Part shown: in pieces, positions 22,318-32,747 of the stretch
How the letters are laid out: every line of letters starts with the position of its first letter
Numbering within the stretch: the stretch's first letter is position 1
Assembly (NCBI GenBank): GCA_017559305.1
Contig: JAFYSP010000006.1
Span: forward strand, 1-64,000
DNA: 64,000 nucleotides
Origin: Clostridia bacterium
GTDB lineage: Bacteria > Bacillota > Clostridia > Oscillospirales > Acutalibacteraceae
Direction of reading: 5' to 3'
Made by a program: the position numbers and the translations under genes
The notes under the pieces: generated by a model
Databases searched by the model: none
The model's input: only the letters and a program-made list of their open reading frames with translations
What the model was told of the DNA's origin: nothing

Positions 22318-23420
22318 AAAGATTGCTATGCATAATAGCCACCATGAATTCAGGCGGCGCAGAAACTTTTTTGATGAAACTTTACAGAACTCTTGACCGC
22401 ACAAAATACCAGATGGATTTTTGTGTAAATCTTAGAGAAGAAAATTTCTATGAAAAAGAAATATCTAATTTGGGCGGAAAGATTTATTGTATACCGCCAA
22501 AATCAGCAGGCGTCAAAGAGTGGAAAGAGAAACTAACTGACATAATAAAAACTAACAGATATGACTATGTTTTGCGCATCACATCAAACGCCGCAGGATT
22601 TATGGATCTTATGGTTGCAAAAAAAGCGGGCGCAAAAATCACTTCAGCAAGATCAAGCAACTCAAGTGACGGAACAGGTATCAAGGCGAAGTTGATACAT
22701 AGATTAAGCAGGGTTTTATACGGCAAGTATGTTGACGTGAAATTTGCCCCGTCAGATCTTGCCGCTGAATATACCTTTGGTAAAAACTCATTAGAAAAAG
22801 GCAGAGCAACAATTCTTCACAATGCAGTTGACCTTGATACCTATAAATTCTATCCTCAAGAGAGAGAAGCATTGAGAAAAGAATTCGGTCTGGAAGGAAA
22901 ATTGGTTGTTGGTCATATTGGCAGATTTATGACACAGAAAAACCATAAGTTTTTGCTCGAAGTCTTCAGCGAAATCAAAAAAATGCACTCCGATGCAGTG
23001 CTTTTATTAGTCGGCGGAAACGGAAATCTAGAGGGAGAAATAAAACAGCGGGTCGTAGATATGAAGCTGCAAGACGACGTTGTTTTCGCAGGTGTTCGTT
23101 CGGATGTTCCGCAACTTTTATCAGTGATGGACGTATTCGTTATGCCTTCATTTTATGAGGGTATGCCGAACACGGTAATCGAAGCTCAATCAACGGGACT
23201 GTCTTGTGTGATTGCAGATACCATAACAAAACAAGCAAACATCACGGGACTGGTTGAGTATTTGTCGCTTGATGAGTCGGCAGAATATTGGGCGCAAAAA
23301 TCGCTCGAAGCAGCAAAAAAAGAGCGTAAAGAAACAAAACAAGATTTTATTAATGCAAAATATGACATCGAGAGTGTGACAAAGGAGTTTGTCCGTCTCG
23401 TGTTCGGAGAGGAAAACTAA
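22314..23420 (+). CDS. Glycosyltransferase family 4 (EpsF-like)
   Basis: 368 residues, start TTG 22314 overlapping the preceding stop by 4 nt (GGAGGATG is the ribosome site). [15 protein letters not shown] is the acceptor loop, [21 protein letters not shown] and [25 protein letters not shown] form the donor-binding half. Retaining GT-B enzyme adding one capsule sugar. Paralogous in plan to 24691. Stop overlaps the next ATG by one base. Confidence 0.92.
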   Translation: MKRLLCIIATMNSGGAETFLMKLYRTLDRTKYQMDFCVNLREENFYEKEISNLGGKIYCIPPKSAGVKEWKEKLTDIIKTNRYDYVLRITSNAAGFMDLMVAKKAGAKITSARSSNSSDGTGIKAKLIHRLSRVLYGKYVDVKFAPSDLAAEYTFGKNSLEKGRATILHNAVDLDTYKFYPQEREALRKEFGLEGKLVVGHIGRFMTQKNHKFLLEVFSEIKKMHSDAVLLLVGGNGNLEGEIKQRVVDMKLQDDVVFAGVRSDVPQLLSVMDVFVMPSFYEGMPNTVIEAQSTGLSCVIADTITKQANITGLVEYLSLDESAEYWAQKSLEAAKKERKETKQDFINAKYDIESVTKEFVRLVFGEEN

Positions 23421-24661
23421 TGACACAAGCAGTTGTAAAGGAAAATGAGCTGTCGATTTTAAAACGGCCTTTTTCGTTGACCCTTGTTATTGACTGTTTT
23501 ATGGTTTTATATATAACAAGCGTTTATACTTTTTCTTATAACGAATTGAATTTCATATCCAAGGGACTTGCCTTTGTGCTTATGGGATTGCTTGCCATAT
23601 ATGCAATGATGAAAAAGTCAATCAAGTTTGATGGGTTGGGTGTCTATTTGGGGTTGTTCACTCTGGTTTGTTTAATGTCTTGCCTTTGGGCGGTTGATAT
23701 ATCGGCAGCGTTTACCGGTACAACAACAATGTTGCAGATTTTTATTCTTGTTATACTTTTATACAACTATATCCAAAAGGAAGAAAAACTTGATTTCTTT
23801 ATAACCGTTATGTGCATTGCGGCAACAATTTTTGCGGTTTATACCGTTCTTTACATCGGCGTGGAAGAGTATTTTTCGGGTCTTGAAGAGGGAGAACGAC
23901 TTGGTTGGGGAATAAACAATGTTAATTCCATTGGAATGACAACAGCAAGCGCTTTCACCCTAAATCTCTGGCGTGTTTTTTATATGAAAAGGCGGATGAA
24001 TATAATATTTGCAAGTATTTGCCTGGTTGTTTCTCTCGGGTCCGGAAGCAGAACGGCAATAATAGGTATTGTGTTCGGTATAATAGCGCTCTTCACATTA
24101 AAAGGAAAAGGAACACAGCGAATCAAAAGTGTTTTCCAATGCATTATGATATTGGGGATTCTATACTTGATTTTGCAGCTTCCCGCCTTTGATATTTTTA
24201 TGGAACGAATTGACAAAATGTTGTTAAGCCTTTTTGGCGAAGGCACGGCGGATAACTCTGCTGAAACTCGTTTCAGTATGACGGAAATTGGTTTACAAGC
24301 ATTCGCACAGCGCCCTCTTACCGGCGTTGGAATAAGAAACTCCAATTCAATAACTAAAGAAATCGGATTGAGCACATACCTTCATAATAATTATGTTGAA
24401 TTGTTGGCGACCGTAGGTATATTTGGAACAGTATTTTACTATCTGATGTTTTTAACACCGCTGATAAAGCTCTTCAAATCAGCATGGAGACAAAATCATG
24501 GTGCAATAGTTGCCGTCATTTTAATATTGTCTCATTTGGTTTTCCACTTCGGTACAGTCAGCTACTATAACAAAGAGTCATATTTATATCTTATACTTGC
24601 TTGGGCAACAATTTCCGATGTGAGAAAAAGGATACCGGAGATGCCTAAAAAACAGTCGTGA
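23420..24661 (+). CDS. O-antigen ligase/Wzy-type polysaccharide polymerase
   Basis: 413 residues with about 11-12 hydrophobic helices. The periplasm-facing loop with GWGINNVNSIGM, the later RPLTGVGIRNSNS and STYLHNNYVELLATVGIFG, with a conserved His-Asn, are those of the Wzy_C/WaaL family. It polymerises lipid-linked repeat units outside the membrane. Together with Wzx at 28771 it marks the locus as Wzx/Wzy dependent. No Wzz/tyrosine-kinase chain-length pair is present in the window. Confidence 0.9.
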   Translation: MTQAVVKENELSILKRPFSLTLVIDCFMVLYITSVYTFSYNELNFISKGLAFVLMGLLAIYAMMKKSIKFDGLGVYLGLFTLVCLMSCLWAVDISAAFTGTTTMLQIFILVILLYNYIQKEEKLDFFITVMCIAATIFAVYTVLYIGVEEYFSGLEEGERLGWGINNVNSIGMTTASAFTLNLWRVFYMKRRMNIIFASICLVVSLGSGSRTAIIGIVFGIIALFTLKGKGTQRIKSVFQCIMILGILYLILQLPAFDIFMERIDKMLLSLFGEGTADNSAETRFSMTEIGLQAFAQRPLTGVGIRNSNSITKEIGLSTYLHNNYVELLATVGIFGTVFYYLMFLTPLIKLFKSAWRQNHGAIVAVILILSHLVFHFGTVSYYNKESYLYLILAWATISDVRKRIPEMPKKQS

Positions 24662-24690
24662 AGATTAGTCGAACGCAAAGGAGGAACATG

Positions 24691-25821
24691 ATGTCGGTTG
24701 ATAAGAAAAAGGTTTTAATGATAGCTTGTCGCACCTTAGATAACGGCGGCGTTCAGGCTGTTATGATGGATATTACAAGAAACTGTCAAGACGCCTGTTC
24801 CTTTGATATGGTTGTGTTTACAAAAAAAGAAGGGTTTTATGATAAAGAGTTTTTATCCTACGGCGGAAGAATCTTCAGGATCCCTAGATTTTACGAAAAG
24901 TTCGGCTTTTTAAAAATAATCGATTACTATATTCGTGCCGGATATGTATATAAAAACCTTAAAAAAATTATGCTTGAAAACGGTCCTTATGATGTTGTTC
25001 ATTGTCATAATGAGGAAGAAACTGCACTGGCTCTTTTGGCCGCCGAAAAAGCAGGAATCCCAATTAAAATTGCACATACTCATACTCAGCGTTGTATGAA
25101 AACAAAAAATCCTTTCGCAAGATTTTATAAGTGGGTTTATAGGAAGATAATAGAAGGCAAAGCCACGTATAAATTGGGTTGTTCGGTTGATGCTTGCAGG
25201 TCGTTTTACTTAAACGCTGAAAACGCTTTGGTTATAAATAATCCCTATAATTCCCAAAAATTTGATTATGATAAATATGGAGACTATAAAGTAACCGAAC
25301 CTTCTCTTGTTCAAATCGGCAACTTTTCTCACAATAAAAATCAGATTTTTTCCCTTGAAGTGATTTATGAAATCAAGAAAGAATACCCTAACGTTCATTT
25401 CGATATGATAGGTTCGGATATTCATAACACGTTAACCCAAATAAAACAAAAAATCAAAAGCCTATCGCTTGAAGATAACGTAACCATTCATCCCGGAGAT
25501 GCCAATTCTCCGGAATTATTAAGCAAAGCAACAGGTTTCCTCTTCCCATCACAAAAGGAAGGGTTTGGCATAGTCGCAATAGAGGCACAGGCGATGGGGG
25601 TAAAATGTTATGCATCGGATACGGTGCCAAAACTCACTAATTGCGGTGGGTGTGAATATTTGCCCTTGTCGGCAGGAGCAAAGTATTGGGCAGATATAAT
25701 TATCAAAGATTTCAAGACTACAGGCGGAAAACGACAAAGATATGATTGCAGTAGGTTTTCGGCCGAAAAAATCGCACGGGATTATAAAGATATTTACGGA
25801 GGAAAGAGTCTTAATGAATAA
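24691..25821 (+). CDS. Glycosyltransferase family 4
   Basis: 376 residues from the second of two adjacent ATGs (24688, 24691). AAAGGAGG ends 6 nt before 24691, the better spacing. RTLDNGGVQAVMMDITRN and VHCHNEEETALALLA in the N-terminal domain; VQIGNFSHNKNQIFSLEVIYEI and FLFPSQKEGFGIVAIEAQAMGVKCYAS in the donor domain. GT-B retaining enzyme of the EpsF type. Its stop lies 6 nt inside the LicD gene. Confidence 0.92.
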   Translation: MSVDKKKVLMIACRTLDNGGVQAVMMDITRNCQDACSFDMVVFTKKEGFYDKEFLSYGGRIFRIPRFYEKFGFLKIIDYYIRAGYVYKNLKKIMLENGPYDVVHCHNEEETALALLAAEKAGIPIKIAHTHTQRCMKTKNPFARFYKWVYRKIIEGKATYKLGCSVDACRSFYLNAENALVINNPYNSQKFDYDKYGDYKVTEPSLVQIGNFSHNKNQIFSLEVIYEIKKEYPNVHFDMIGSDIHNTLTQIKQKIKSLSLEDNVTIHPGDANSPELLSKATGFLFPSQKEGFGIVAIEAQAMGVKCYASDTVPKLTNCGGCEYLPLSAGAKYWADIIIKDFKTTGGKRQRYDCSRFSAEKIARDYKDIYGGKSLNE

Positions 25822-26530
25822 GAGGGTTTTTATAAATAAGGTTAAAGATTTTTTCAGAGAAAACAAATTGACATCGGCCGCTTTTCGATTTCTTAAAAAC
25901 ATCAGAAAGCGTGATGAAGCAAAGAGAAAACAACAAAAAAGAGAAACCCTTCAGAAAAACGGAATCGCCCTTGTTCACCTTATTCAAGATTTGTTGGCAG
26001 AAGAGTTTTTCCATTTTGATATGGGCACTTTGCTTGGAATAATCCGAGAGGGCAGACTATTAGGTCACGATATTGATGTTGATATTGCTCTGCATATTAA
26101 GGGAAAAGAGGGCGTCACCAGAATCAGAGAAGTTCTCGAAAGCAAAGGATGTCAGCTCAACTCCTCTTTTTGCGTTGATGAAATTGGTGTGGTAGAAGAT
26201 TCCTTTTATGTAATGGGAATTAAATTTGACGTGGCATATTATTTTGAAAAAGAGGACAAAGACGTTACATATCTCATGTATAAAAATCCGTATAATCCGC
26301 CACAGGATGGATTTTTCAACGTGGTAGAACTTAGTTGCTCTCCCATAAGAGAATTGACACAAGTAGATTTTGGCGGCAAGATGATAAACGTTCCAAAAGA
26401 GAGCGAAAAATATCTTGCTGAAAGATATGGCGAGAACTGGAGAATACCCGATAAAAATTATATTTATTGGAAAGGCCCCAGCACAAAACCCACAGACTAT
26501 ATCGGTCGCAAAACAACATACAATAGCTAA
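25814..26530 (+). CDS. LicD-family phosphotransferase-like protein
   Basis: 238 residues from ATG 25814 (GGAGGAAAGAG upstream), overlapping the previous gene by 8 nt. FHFDMGTLLGIIREGRLLGHDIDVDIAL is the LicD/fukutin nucleotidyltransferase-fold core with the DxD-like pair, and AERYGENWRIPDKNY is the typical LicD ending. LicD proteins place phosphocholine or other phospho-alditols on surface sugars. No licABC genes are visible here, so the transferred group is open. Confidence 0.85.
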   Translation: MNKRVFINKVKDFFRENKLTSAAFRFLKNIRKRDEAKRKQQKRETLQKNGIALVHLIQDLLAEEFFHFDMGTLLGIIREGRLLGHDIDVDIALHIKGKEGVTRIREVLESKGCQLNSSFCVDEIGVVEDSFYVMGIKFDVAYYFEKEDKDVTYLMYKNPYNPPQDGFFNVVELSCSPIRELTQVDFGGKMINVPKESEKYLAERYGENWRIPDKNYIYWKGPSTKPTDYIGRKTTYNS

Positions 26531-26551
26531 AACACATAAACGAGGATAAAA

Positions 26552-27646
26552 ATGTTAAAATCCACAATAAAGAAAATAGCGCAAATAGTCGCTCCAACCT
26601 TTTTTAGTGTATTTGGAACCAAATGTGATTTGAGCACAAATGAGGCAAGAAAAATATTATCGGCATGCAGGCAAAACCCAATGGGAAGCGGTATCGCACA
26701 AAATGAGCTTGTAAAACCCTACACATGCGATTTACAAATAATAGTCCCCGCATATAATGTTGAAAAATATTTGAGATCTTGTATGGATTCGGTCCTTAAT
26801 CAAAAAACTAAATATAGCTATAAAATTGTGCTTGTTGATGATGGAGCAACCGATTCTACGCCACAAATTGCTGATGAGTATGCAAATGATGATAGGGTAA
26901 TAGTTATTCATCAAAAGAACAGAGGGCTTTCGGGCGCTCGAAATACGGGACTTAAAAAAATCTTTGCAAAGTATGTTATGTTTTTGGATTCTGATGATAT
27001 GCTTTGCGAGGGCGCAATTGAAAATTTGATGGACTGCGCATTTAAAAATGATGCCGATATAGTAGAAGGCGGAATGCGCTATATCGACAGAACAGATTTT
27101 ACTATATGTTATGAGCATAAAAACGATATTATAAATGCTACAGCACTCGGAACGTTGCACGGTTTTGCGTGTGGAAAGATTTATAAGGCGGAACTTTTCC
27201 AAAACCGCCAGTTCCCCGAGGGATTTTGGTACGAGGACACAGTCGTATCCTTCCTTGTTTACCACGGGATAGAAAAGGCATGCTGTATTAAGGATTTTGT
27301 TTACCAATACAGATTTAATCCAAACAGTATAACGCGCAAAAGCAGAGGAAATCCTCGCAGTGTAGAAACATATTGGATAACCGAACTTATGATGAGGGAA
27401 TATGATGAGTTGGGTTATTCGAAAAATGAACTGTATTTCACAAGATTTTTCACTCAAGCAATAGTTAATGCAAAGAGGTCTTTTGCACTCGAAAGGAAAG
27501 TGCAAGAAAGCATATTTGTACTCACATGCGAATTGCTTGATAAATATTTCGATGGCATAAAACCGCCAAAAAAATATAAAAAATTATATGAGTTTATGAA
27601 GAAACGCAGGTTCTGGGCATACAGAATGTATTGCTTGTTTGTGTAA
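26552..27646 (+). CDS. Family 2 glycosyltransferase with N-terminal extension
   Basis: 364 residues. About 55 residues precede the GT-A domain, which starts at LQIIVPAYNVEKYLRSCMDSVLNQ and includes VLVDDGATDSTPQI, NRGLSGARNTGLKK and MFLDSDDML (the DxD). The extension (with ACRQNPMGSGIAQN) matches the kind found on capsule GT2 enzymes. Adds one sugar. AAACGAGGATAAAA upstream is a weak ribosome site. Overlaps nothing; the next gene starts 49 nt later. Confidence 0.9.
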   Translation: MLKSTIKKIAQIVAPTFFSVFGTKCDLSTNEARKILSACRQNPMGSGIAQNELVKPYTCDLQIIVPAYNVEKYLRSCMDSVLNQKTKYSYKIVLVDDGATDSTPQIADEYANDDRVIVIHQKNRGLSGARNTGLKKIFAKYVMFLDSDDMLCEGAIENLMDCAFKNDADIVEGGMRYIDRTDFTICYEHKNDIINATALGTLHGFACGKIYKAELFQNRQFPEGFWYEDTVVSFLVYHGIEKACCIKDFVYQYRFNPNSITRKSRGNPRSVETYWITELMMREYDELGYSKNELYFTRFFTQAIVNAKRSFALERKVQESIFVLTCELLDKYFDGIKPPKKYKKLYEFMKKRRFWAYRMYCLFV

Positions 27647-27695
27647 TCTTAAAATACAAACATTTATTTTTATTAAAGAAAAGGAGGAAGACACC

Positions 27696-28757
27696 TTGAA
27701 GATAGGAATGATGACATTTCACAGGGCAAATAATTTAGGCGCAAATCTACAGGCGTTTGCGCTTAATAAGTATATTAACGATAATATTGGCTACTGTGAA
27801 ATTATTGATTTTGTTCCTAATAATGTTATTAACCCCAATCCACTGAAAAGGTATGTTGTCGGCGTTAAAAAAATGATTGAGGTGGCTTCTTCAAAGAAAA
27901 CAAAGCGATTCTTAAAGTTCAAGAAAAAATATAAAAAGACCTTTAGGACTTATTATGGAGATAAAGCCATTTCGGCGCATCCCCCTAAATATGACATATT
28001 GATATCAGGTAGTGACCAGATATTAAATACAACTCTTTCGGGGAATTCGAAAAGTTTTTATCTTGCATTTGACAAAAATGCAAAGAAAATTTCATATGCA
28101 TCAAGTTTCGGCAGAACAGAAATAACACAAGAAGAAAAGCAGAACGTAGCGGATTATTTGCCTGAATTCGCAGCACTTTCGGCAAGAGAGCAAAGCGGCG
28201 TCCAGATAATAAAAACTTATGCTAACAAAGATGCAGAGTTGGTATTAGATCCGGTGTTTTTGCTTGATGCTGATGTGTGGAGAGGACTCAAAAGCCAGAC
28301 TCAAACTCCAAACAAATACATATTTGTCTATTCAATGGAGGCAACAGATTGGATTAAATCCGCAGTAGAAAAAGCGAAAGAGGAAACAGGTTTTGAGGCG
28401 GTTGTGGTTTATGGTGGAGGCTCAAAAGGTATATCTGCCACTGAATTTTCGGATTGCGGACCATGTGAATTTTTATCCCTTATCGACAACGCCGAAATGG
28501 TTGTCACAAACTCTTTCCATGGCGCGGCATTTTCAATTATTTTTCAAAAAGATTTCATTCTGGCGGCACATTCAAGTCGTAATGCGCGACTTGAGAACAT
28601 ACTTTCCATTGCAAAGCAACCCGAAAAGTTGGTGCATGAGTTGGAGCAATATGAATTCAATCAAAAACTTGTAAGCGGCAAAACGTCATCTGAAGAAATA
28701 AAAAATTATATTGAGACATCAAAAGAGTATTTACACAAAAACTGCAGAACAAACTGA
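27696..28757 (+). CDS. Polysaccharide pyruvyl transferase family protein
   Basis: 353 residues from TTG 27696 (AAGGAGGAAGACACC upstream); the earlier in-frame start would overlap the previous gene and has no ribosome site. GMMTFHRANNLGANLQAFAL at the N-terminus, DILISGSDQILN in the centre, and VVTNSFHGAAFSIIFQKDF with the catalytic-region His are those of CsaB/WcaK-type enzymes that put a pyruvate ketal on a sugar using PEP. Pyruvylation would add negative charge to the polymer. It occurs in the same locus as an FrhB-like protein. Confidence 0.9.
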   Translation: MKIGMMTFHRANNLGANLQAFALNKYINDNIGYCEIIDFVPNNVINPNPLKRYVVGVKKMIEVASSKKTKRFLKFKKKYKKTFRTYYGDKAISAHPPKYDILISGSDQILNTTLSGNSKSFYLAFDKNAKKISYASSFGRTEITQEEKQNVADYLPEFAALSAREQSGVQIIKTYANKDAELVLDPVFLLDADVWRGLKSQTQTPNKYIFVYSMEATDWIKSAVEKAKEETGFEAVVVYGGGSKGISATEFSDCGPCEFLSLIDNAEMVVTNSFHGAAFSIIFQKDFILAAHSSRNARLENILSIAKQPEKLVHELEQYEFNQKLVSGKTSSEEIKNYIETSKEYLHKNCRTN

Positions 28758-28770
28758 TTAAGAGGAAACT

Positions 28771-30291
28771 ATGAAAACAAGAACTGGCAAAGCGTTTTTG
28801 AATATGCTCACATCCTTGGTTGAGCAAATAGTAGTAATAGTTTGCGGACTGATAACACCGCGACTTATATTGACAACTTTCGGTTCAACCTATAACGGAG
28901 TTGTTTCTTCTGCTACGCAGTTTTTAAATATGATAAATATTCTCACCTTGGGAATTACTGCCGCAACAAGAGTCGCACTGTATAAACCGCTTGCAAATAA
29001 CGATTTTATGGCAGTCAGCCGACTGATGAAAGCAATCAAGAAGTATATGAGAAAGATTGCTTTCGGTGTGATTATATATGCGGCAATACTTTGTGTAATA
29101 TATCCTTTCATCTCACAAAACGAGTTGTCAAATTGGCAGAACGCCTCTTTGATTGCAATAGTCAGCATAGGAACCTTTGCAAACTATTTCTTTGGCATAA
29201 ACAATTCAACCCTTCTTCAAGCGGCGCAATGTAATTACATTACCAATTTAACGAGTATTGCAAAAACCATATCAAACACAATCAGTGTTGCAATTCTTAT
29301 TTGGCTTGATTGTTCAATATATATTGTAAAACTTGGCTCCTCCCTTGTCTTCTTGATGGCACCTGCGATTTTGAGTCTTTATGTAAAGAAAAAGTTCAAC
29401 TTGACAAATAAATGTGAGCCAGACGATACGGGTATTAAGGGCAGAAAGGCAACAGCTCTTCACTCTATTTCAAATGCAGTTCACGATAATGCGCCTCTTG
29501 TAATACTCACGTTCTTTACAGACGCAAAAATAATTTCTGTTTATACTGTTTATTATTTTGTTGTAGGCAAGATAAAAACATTGCTGCGTGTTGTAACTTC
29601 AGGCATGGAAGCGGCTTTTGGCGATATGTGGGCAAAAAATGAGATCGAAAATCTCAAGCAAAAATTCAAAATATATGAATATATACTTTTCACGTTCACA
29701 GCGGTTATTTTCTCGTGTGTTGGTGTGTTGATATTACCCTTTGTTGCGGTATACACCAAGGGTGTTACCGACACAAATTATATTTTGCCTGTTTTTGCGG
29801 TGTTGGTTACGTTGGCGGAGGCGGTGTACTGTATCAGACAGCCTTACATGACTCTCGTTTATGCAACGGGAAGTTTTGAAGAAACCAAATGGGGCGCTCT
29901 TGCGGAGGCAGTTATAAACATTGTCGTTTCTGTTGTAATGGTTAATATTATTGGTATAAACGGAGTTGTATTGGGCGTTTTTGTTGCAAACACGTTCAGA
30001 ACGGTTCAGTTTGCGCTTTTCGTTTCCAAAAACATATTAAAGCGAAGCATATTCGAGGTCGTTGTGCGTTGCGTTTGGACAGCATCAATTACCGCAATAG
30101 TCGTTTTGGGATCCTTTGTTGTAAGAAGTTTTGTGAGCTTTGATACAACTTGGTTTGGTTGGATTTCGGAAGGAATCATTATGTTTGCCATATCAGCAAC
30201 GGTAACGGTTGTTATGTCATTGCTGTTTTATAGAAATGATTTTTTAAAGCTTGCAAAAATCGCCTTGGGTTTATTTAATAAAAACAGATAA
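28771..30291 (+). CDS. Wzx-type oligosaccharide flippase
   Basis: 506 residues with about 12-14 hydrophobic helices, MOP/MATE-like. LVEQIVVIVCGLITPRLILTTFGSTYNGVVSSATQFLNMI is the N-terminal polysaccharide-synthase block, followed by GITAATRVALYKPLA. It flips the lipid-linked repeat unit. Fits the Wzy at 23420. Starts 13 nt after the pyruvyl transferase with AAGAGGAAAC. Confidence 0.92.
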   Translation: MKTRTGKAFLNMLTSLVEQIVVIVCGLITPRLILTTFGSTYNGVVSSATQFLNMINILTLGITAATRVALYKPLANNDFMAVSRLMKAIKKYMRKIAFGVIIYAAILCVIYPFISQNELSNWQNASLIAIVSIGTFANYFFGINNSTLLQAAQCNYITNLTSIAKTISNTISVAILIWLDCSIYIVKLGSSLVFLMAPAILSLYVKKKFNLTNKCEPDDTGIKGRKATALHSISNAVHDNAPLVILTFFTDAKIISVYTVYYFVVGKIKTLLRVVTSGMEAAFGDMWAKNEIENLKQKFKIYEYILFTFTAVIFSCVGVLILPFVAVYTKGVTDTNYILPVFAVLVTLAEAVYCIRQPYMTLVYATGSFEETKWGALAEAVINIVVSVVMVNIIGINGVVLGVFVANTFRTVQFALFVSKNILKRSIFEVVVRCVWTASITAIVVLGSFVVRSFVSFDTTWFGWISEGIIMFAISATVTVVMSLLFYRNDFLKLAKIALGLFNKNR

Positions 30292-30307
30292 TAAAAGTTG
30301 GTTGAAA

Positions 30308-31447
30308 ATGAATAAAAATATTATGCAAATTGAAGATTGCTGCGGTTGCTTTGCCTGCGGCGCTGTTTGCCCGAGCGCTTGTATTGAAAAAAAGCAAACA
30401 GAGAAAGGCTTTTTTGTGCCGCACGTCAACGAACGTGAATGTATTAATTGCGGAAAATGTATTAAAGTTTGTCCCATGTTGACCGACACAAGAAAATCAC
30501 CCAAAAAAATATTTGCTGCCCGACACAATGATGCAGATGTGGTTAAAAACAGCACATCGGGAGGAACTTTCACCTGTATTTCAAGTTATATTATTGGAAT
30601 GGGCGGTGTTGCTTGTGGCGCGGTTTTCAATGGTGATTTTGATGTGATACATATTTGTTCGGATTCGATATCTGATAGAGATCGAATGCGAGGTTCGAAA
30701 TATGTAAAAAGCGACACCTCTTCAATATATAATGATGTCAAGGCAAATTTATTAATCGGCAAAACCGTTCTTTTTAGCGGAACACCCTGCCAAGTGGAAG
30801 CTGTCAAACAGTTTTGTAATATTGAGAAACTGCCAACAAATAACCTTTACACTGTAGATATTGTTTGTCACGGTACGCCAAGTCCTATAATGTTTAGGAA
30901 ACACTTAGAAGCATTACAAAAAAAGTACGGTAAAATAACGAAATACAAATTCAGAGACAAAAATGTTGGCTGGCGAGGACAAAATGTGTCAATTGAGTTT
31001 GAGGGCGGGAAAGTATTAAATGAAAAAGCGGCAAAGGTTTTCAGTCGGTTATATTTTAATTCGTATATTACCATGCCGAGCTGTCATAGTTGCAAATATT
31101 CTTCCATTAAAAGAGTTGGCGATATAACACTTGGAGATTTTTGGGGAGTAGAAAAATTCAAGCCCGAACTTTCTGATAATAAGGGCGTGTCTTTGGTTAT
31201 GGTCAATACACCAAAAGGCGAGATTATTATGGAAAATATCGCAGGTGAACTTTCTTTATGGGAGGCAAATGAAAATCTATGTATGCAGCCAAATCTGAAA
31301 GCTCCAACCGGTCCAAACAAAAACAAAGACAAGTTCTATAAAATTTATACTAAATATGGATTTAAGTGGGCGATTATTGCAACAAATATTTGGGGATTTA
31401 CAAATAAAATTAAAGCAAAGTTATCTTTAATTATAAAGAAAATATAA
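30308..31447 (+). CDS. FrhB/F420-dehydrogenase beta-like iron-sulfur protein of EPS loci
   Basis: 379 residues from ATG 30308; an earlier start would overlap the Wzx gene. Two [4Fe-4S] ferredoxin motifs: CGCFACGAVC (about 12-21) and CINCGKCIKVC (45-55). The rest is the FrhB N- and C-terminal pair with TSGGTFTCIS, GTPCQVEAVK, CHGTPSP and a Cys pair CHSCKYS. In capsule loci this family often sits beside pyruvyl transferases; its reaction there is not settled. Soluble. Weak ribosome site (GGTTGAAA). Confidence 0.85.
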   Translation: MNKNIMQIEDCCGCFACGAVCPSACIEKKQTEKGFFVPHVNERECINCGKCIKVCPMLTDTRKSPKKIFAARHNDADVVKNSTSGGTFTCISSYIIGMGGVACGAVFNGDFDVIHICSDSISDRDRMRGSKYVKSDTSSIYNDVKANLLIGKTVLFSGTPCQVEAVKQFCNIEKLPTNNLYTVDIVCHGTPSPIMFRKHLEALQKKYGKITKYKFRDKNVGWRGQNVSIEFEGGKVLNEKAAKVFSRLYFNSYITMPSCHSCKYSSIKRVGDITLGDFWGVEKFKPELSDNKGVSLVMVNTPKGEIIMENIAGELSLWEANENLCMQPNLKAPTGPNKNKDKFYKIYTKYGFKWAIIATNIWGFTNKIKAKLSLIIKKI

Positions 31448-31479
31448 TTGCCACATAAAGAAATAAAGGAAGGTTTAGT

Positions 31480-32655
31480 ATGCTTTGTATTGAAACCTAC
31501 AATAAAATATACGGCAAGGAGCCGGACGGAGTTGCTTTTTGTCCTTATCGAGTTTGTCCGATAGGTGCTCACAGCGACCATCAACACGGAAAAATTACCG
31601 GTCTTGCCATTGACAAAGGAATACACATAGCCTATGGCGCAAAGCAAAATGGCGTTGTTGAACTTAAGAGTTTACAGTTCGACAAAAGAGCGCAATTTCA
31701 CGTGCAGAACATTCCTAAAGAAAAGGAAAGCGACTGGGCTGATTACCTTCGCGGCGCTGCATTGGAACTTTCCAAAATCCGCACCGTAAACGTAGGAATG
31801 AGCGCTGTAATCGAGGGCAGTTTGCCGATAGGTGGACTTTCTTCCTCTGCCGCTGTTATCATTGCCTTTTTATCTGCTCTTTGCAAGGTAAACGGCATAG
31901 TACTTAGCAAACAGGAAATGATTTTTACAGCCCTTAAAGCCGAGAATAATTACGTTGGTATTTCTTGCGGAAAACTTGACCAATCCTGTGAGGTTTTTTC
32001 TAAAAAAGACCACCTTTTGTACCTTGATACGCTTGACGATTCTTATGAACTTATTCCTCAAAATCCCGATATGAAACCATATAAAATTGCAATCTTTTTC
32101 AGCGGTGTCGAGAGGACCTTGGCAGGTTCTAAATTCAATATGCGAGTTGATGAATGTCGCTCTGCGGCATACGCATTAAAGGCGTTTTCAGGTATGGAAT
32201 ACGGCAAATTCGGAGAAACGAATCTTCGAGAGGTTCCCCGCAAGATATATGAGCAATATAAGGAAAAATTACCTGAAAACTGGCGCAAAAGAGCAGAGCA
32301 TTGGTATACAGAGTATGAGCGTGTAGAAAAGGGCGCTGATGCTTGGCGCAAAGGCGATATCGAAGAATACGGCAGACTTTCTTTTGAAAGTGGAAAGAGC
32401 AGTATTTACAACTGGGAAACAGGATCGCCGGAACTTAAAACCCTTTATGAAATAATGACGGTTACCGATGGAATTTACGGCGGAAGATTTTCGGGCGCAG
32501 GATTTAAGGGTTGTTGTATGGCGCTTATTGACCCGAAATATTCCGAAAGTATTGAGCAAAAGGTCACCGATGAATACCTTAAAGCGTTCCCCGACCTGAA
32601 AGGTAAATTCTCGGTACATATATGTCATTCGGCAGACGGTGTCGAACTGAAATAA
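31480..32655 (+). CDS. GHMP sugar kinase, galacturonokinase/galactokinase-like
   Basis: 391 residues. GHMP layout: N-terminal sugar signature YRVCPIGAHSDHQHG (23-37), ATP loop LPIGGLSSSAAV (115-126) and C-terminal GRFSGAGFKGCCMAL. The galactokinase signature is normally GRxNLIGEHTDY; the CPIGAHxDHQ form is what I recall from galacturonokinases of plants. That would give galacturonate-1-phosphate, next to UDP-glucuronate genes, a coherent uronic-acid context (inference). AAAGGAAGGTTTAG is the ribosome site. Confidence 0.8.
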   Translation: MLCIETYNKIYGKEPDGVAFCPYRVCPIGAHSDHQHGKITGLAIDKGIHIAYGAKQNGVVELKSLQFDKRAQFHVQNIPKEKESDWADYLRGAALELSKIRTVNVGMSAVIEGSLPIGGLSSSAAVIIAFLSALCKVNGIVLSKQEMIFTALKAENNYVGISCGKLDQSCEVFSKKDHLLYLDTLDDSYELIPQNPDMKPYKIAIFFSGVERTLAGSKFNMRVDECRSAAYALKAFSGMEYGKFGETNLREVPRKIYEQYKEKLPENWRKRAEHWYTEYERVEKGADAWRKGDIEEYGRLSFESGKSSIYNWETGSPELKTLYEIMTVTDGIYGGRFSGAGFKGCCMALIDPKYSESIEQKVTDEYLKAFPDLKGKFSVHICHSADGVELK

Positions 32656-32747
32656 CACATAAGCAGTAGCAAATTGTTGCCATGGAGAAGCACTCGTAGG
32701 GACATAATGCGTATTGTTTGACTTTTAATTTTGAAAGGAAGAATAAT

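Noticed and set aside
26732..27505. 257-codon minus-strand frame opposite the GT2 gene
   Set aside because: A shadow of a clear GT2 glycosyltransferase; no start signals.
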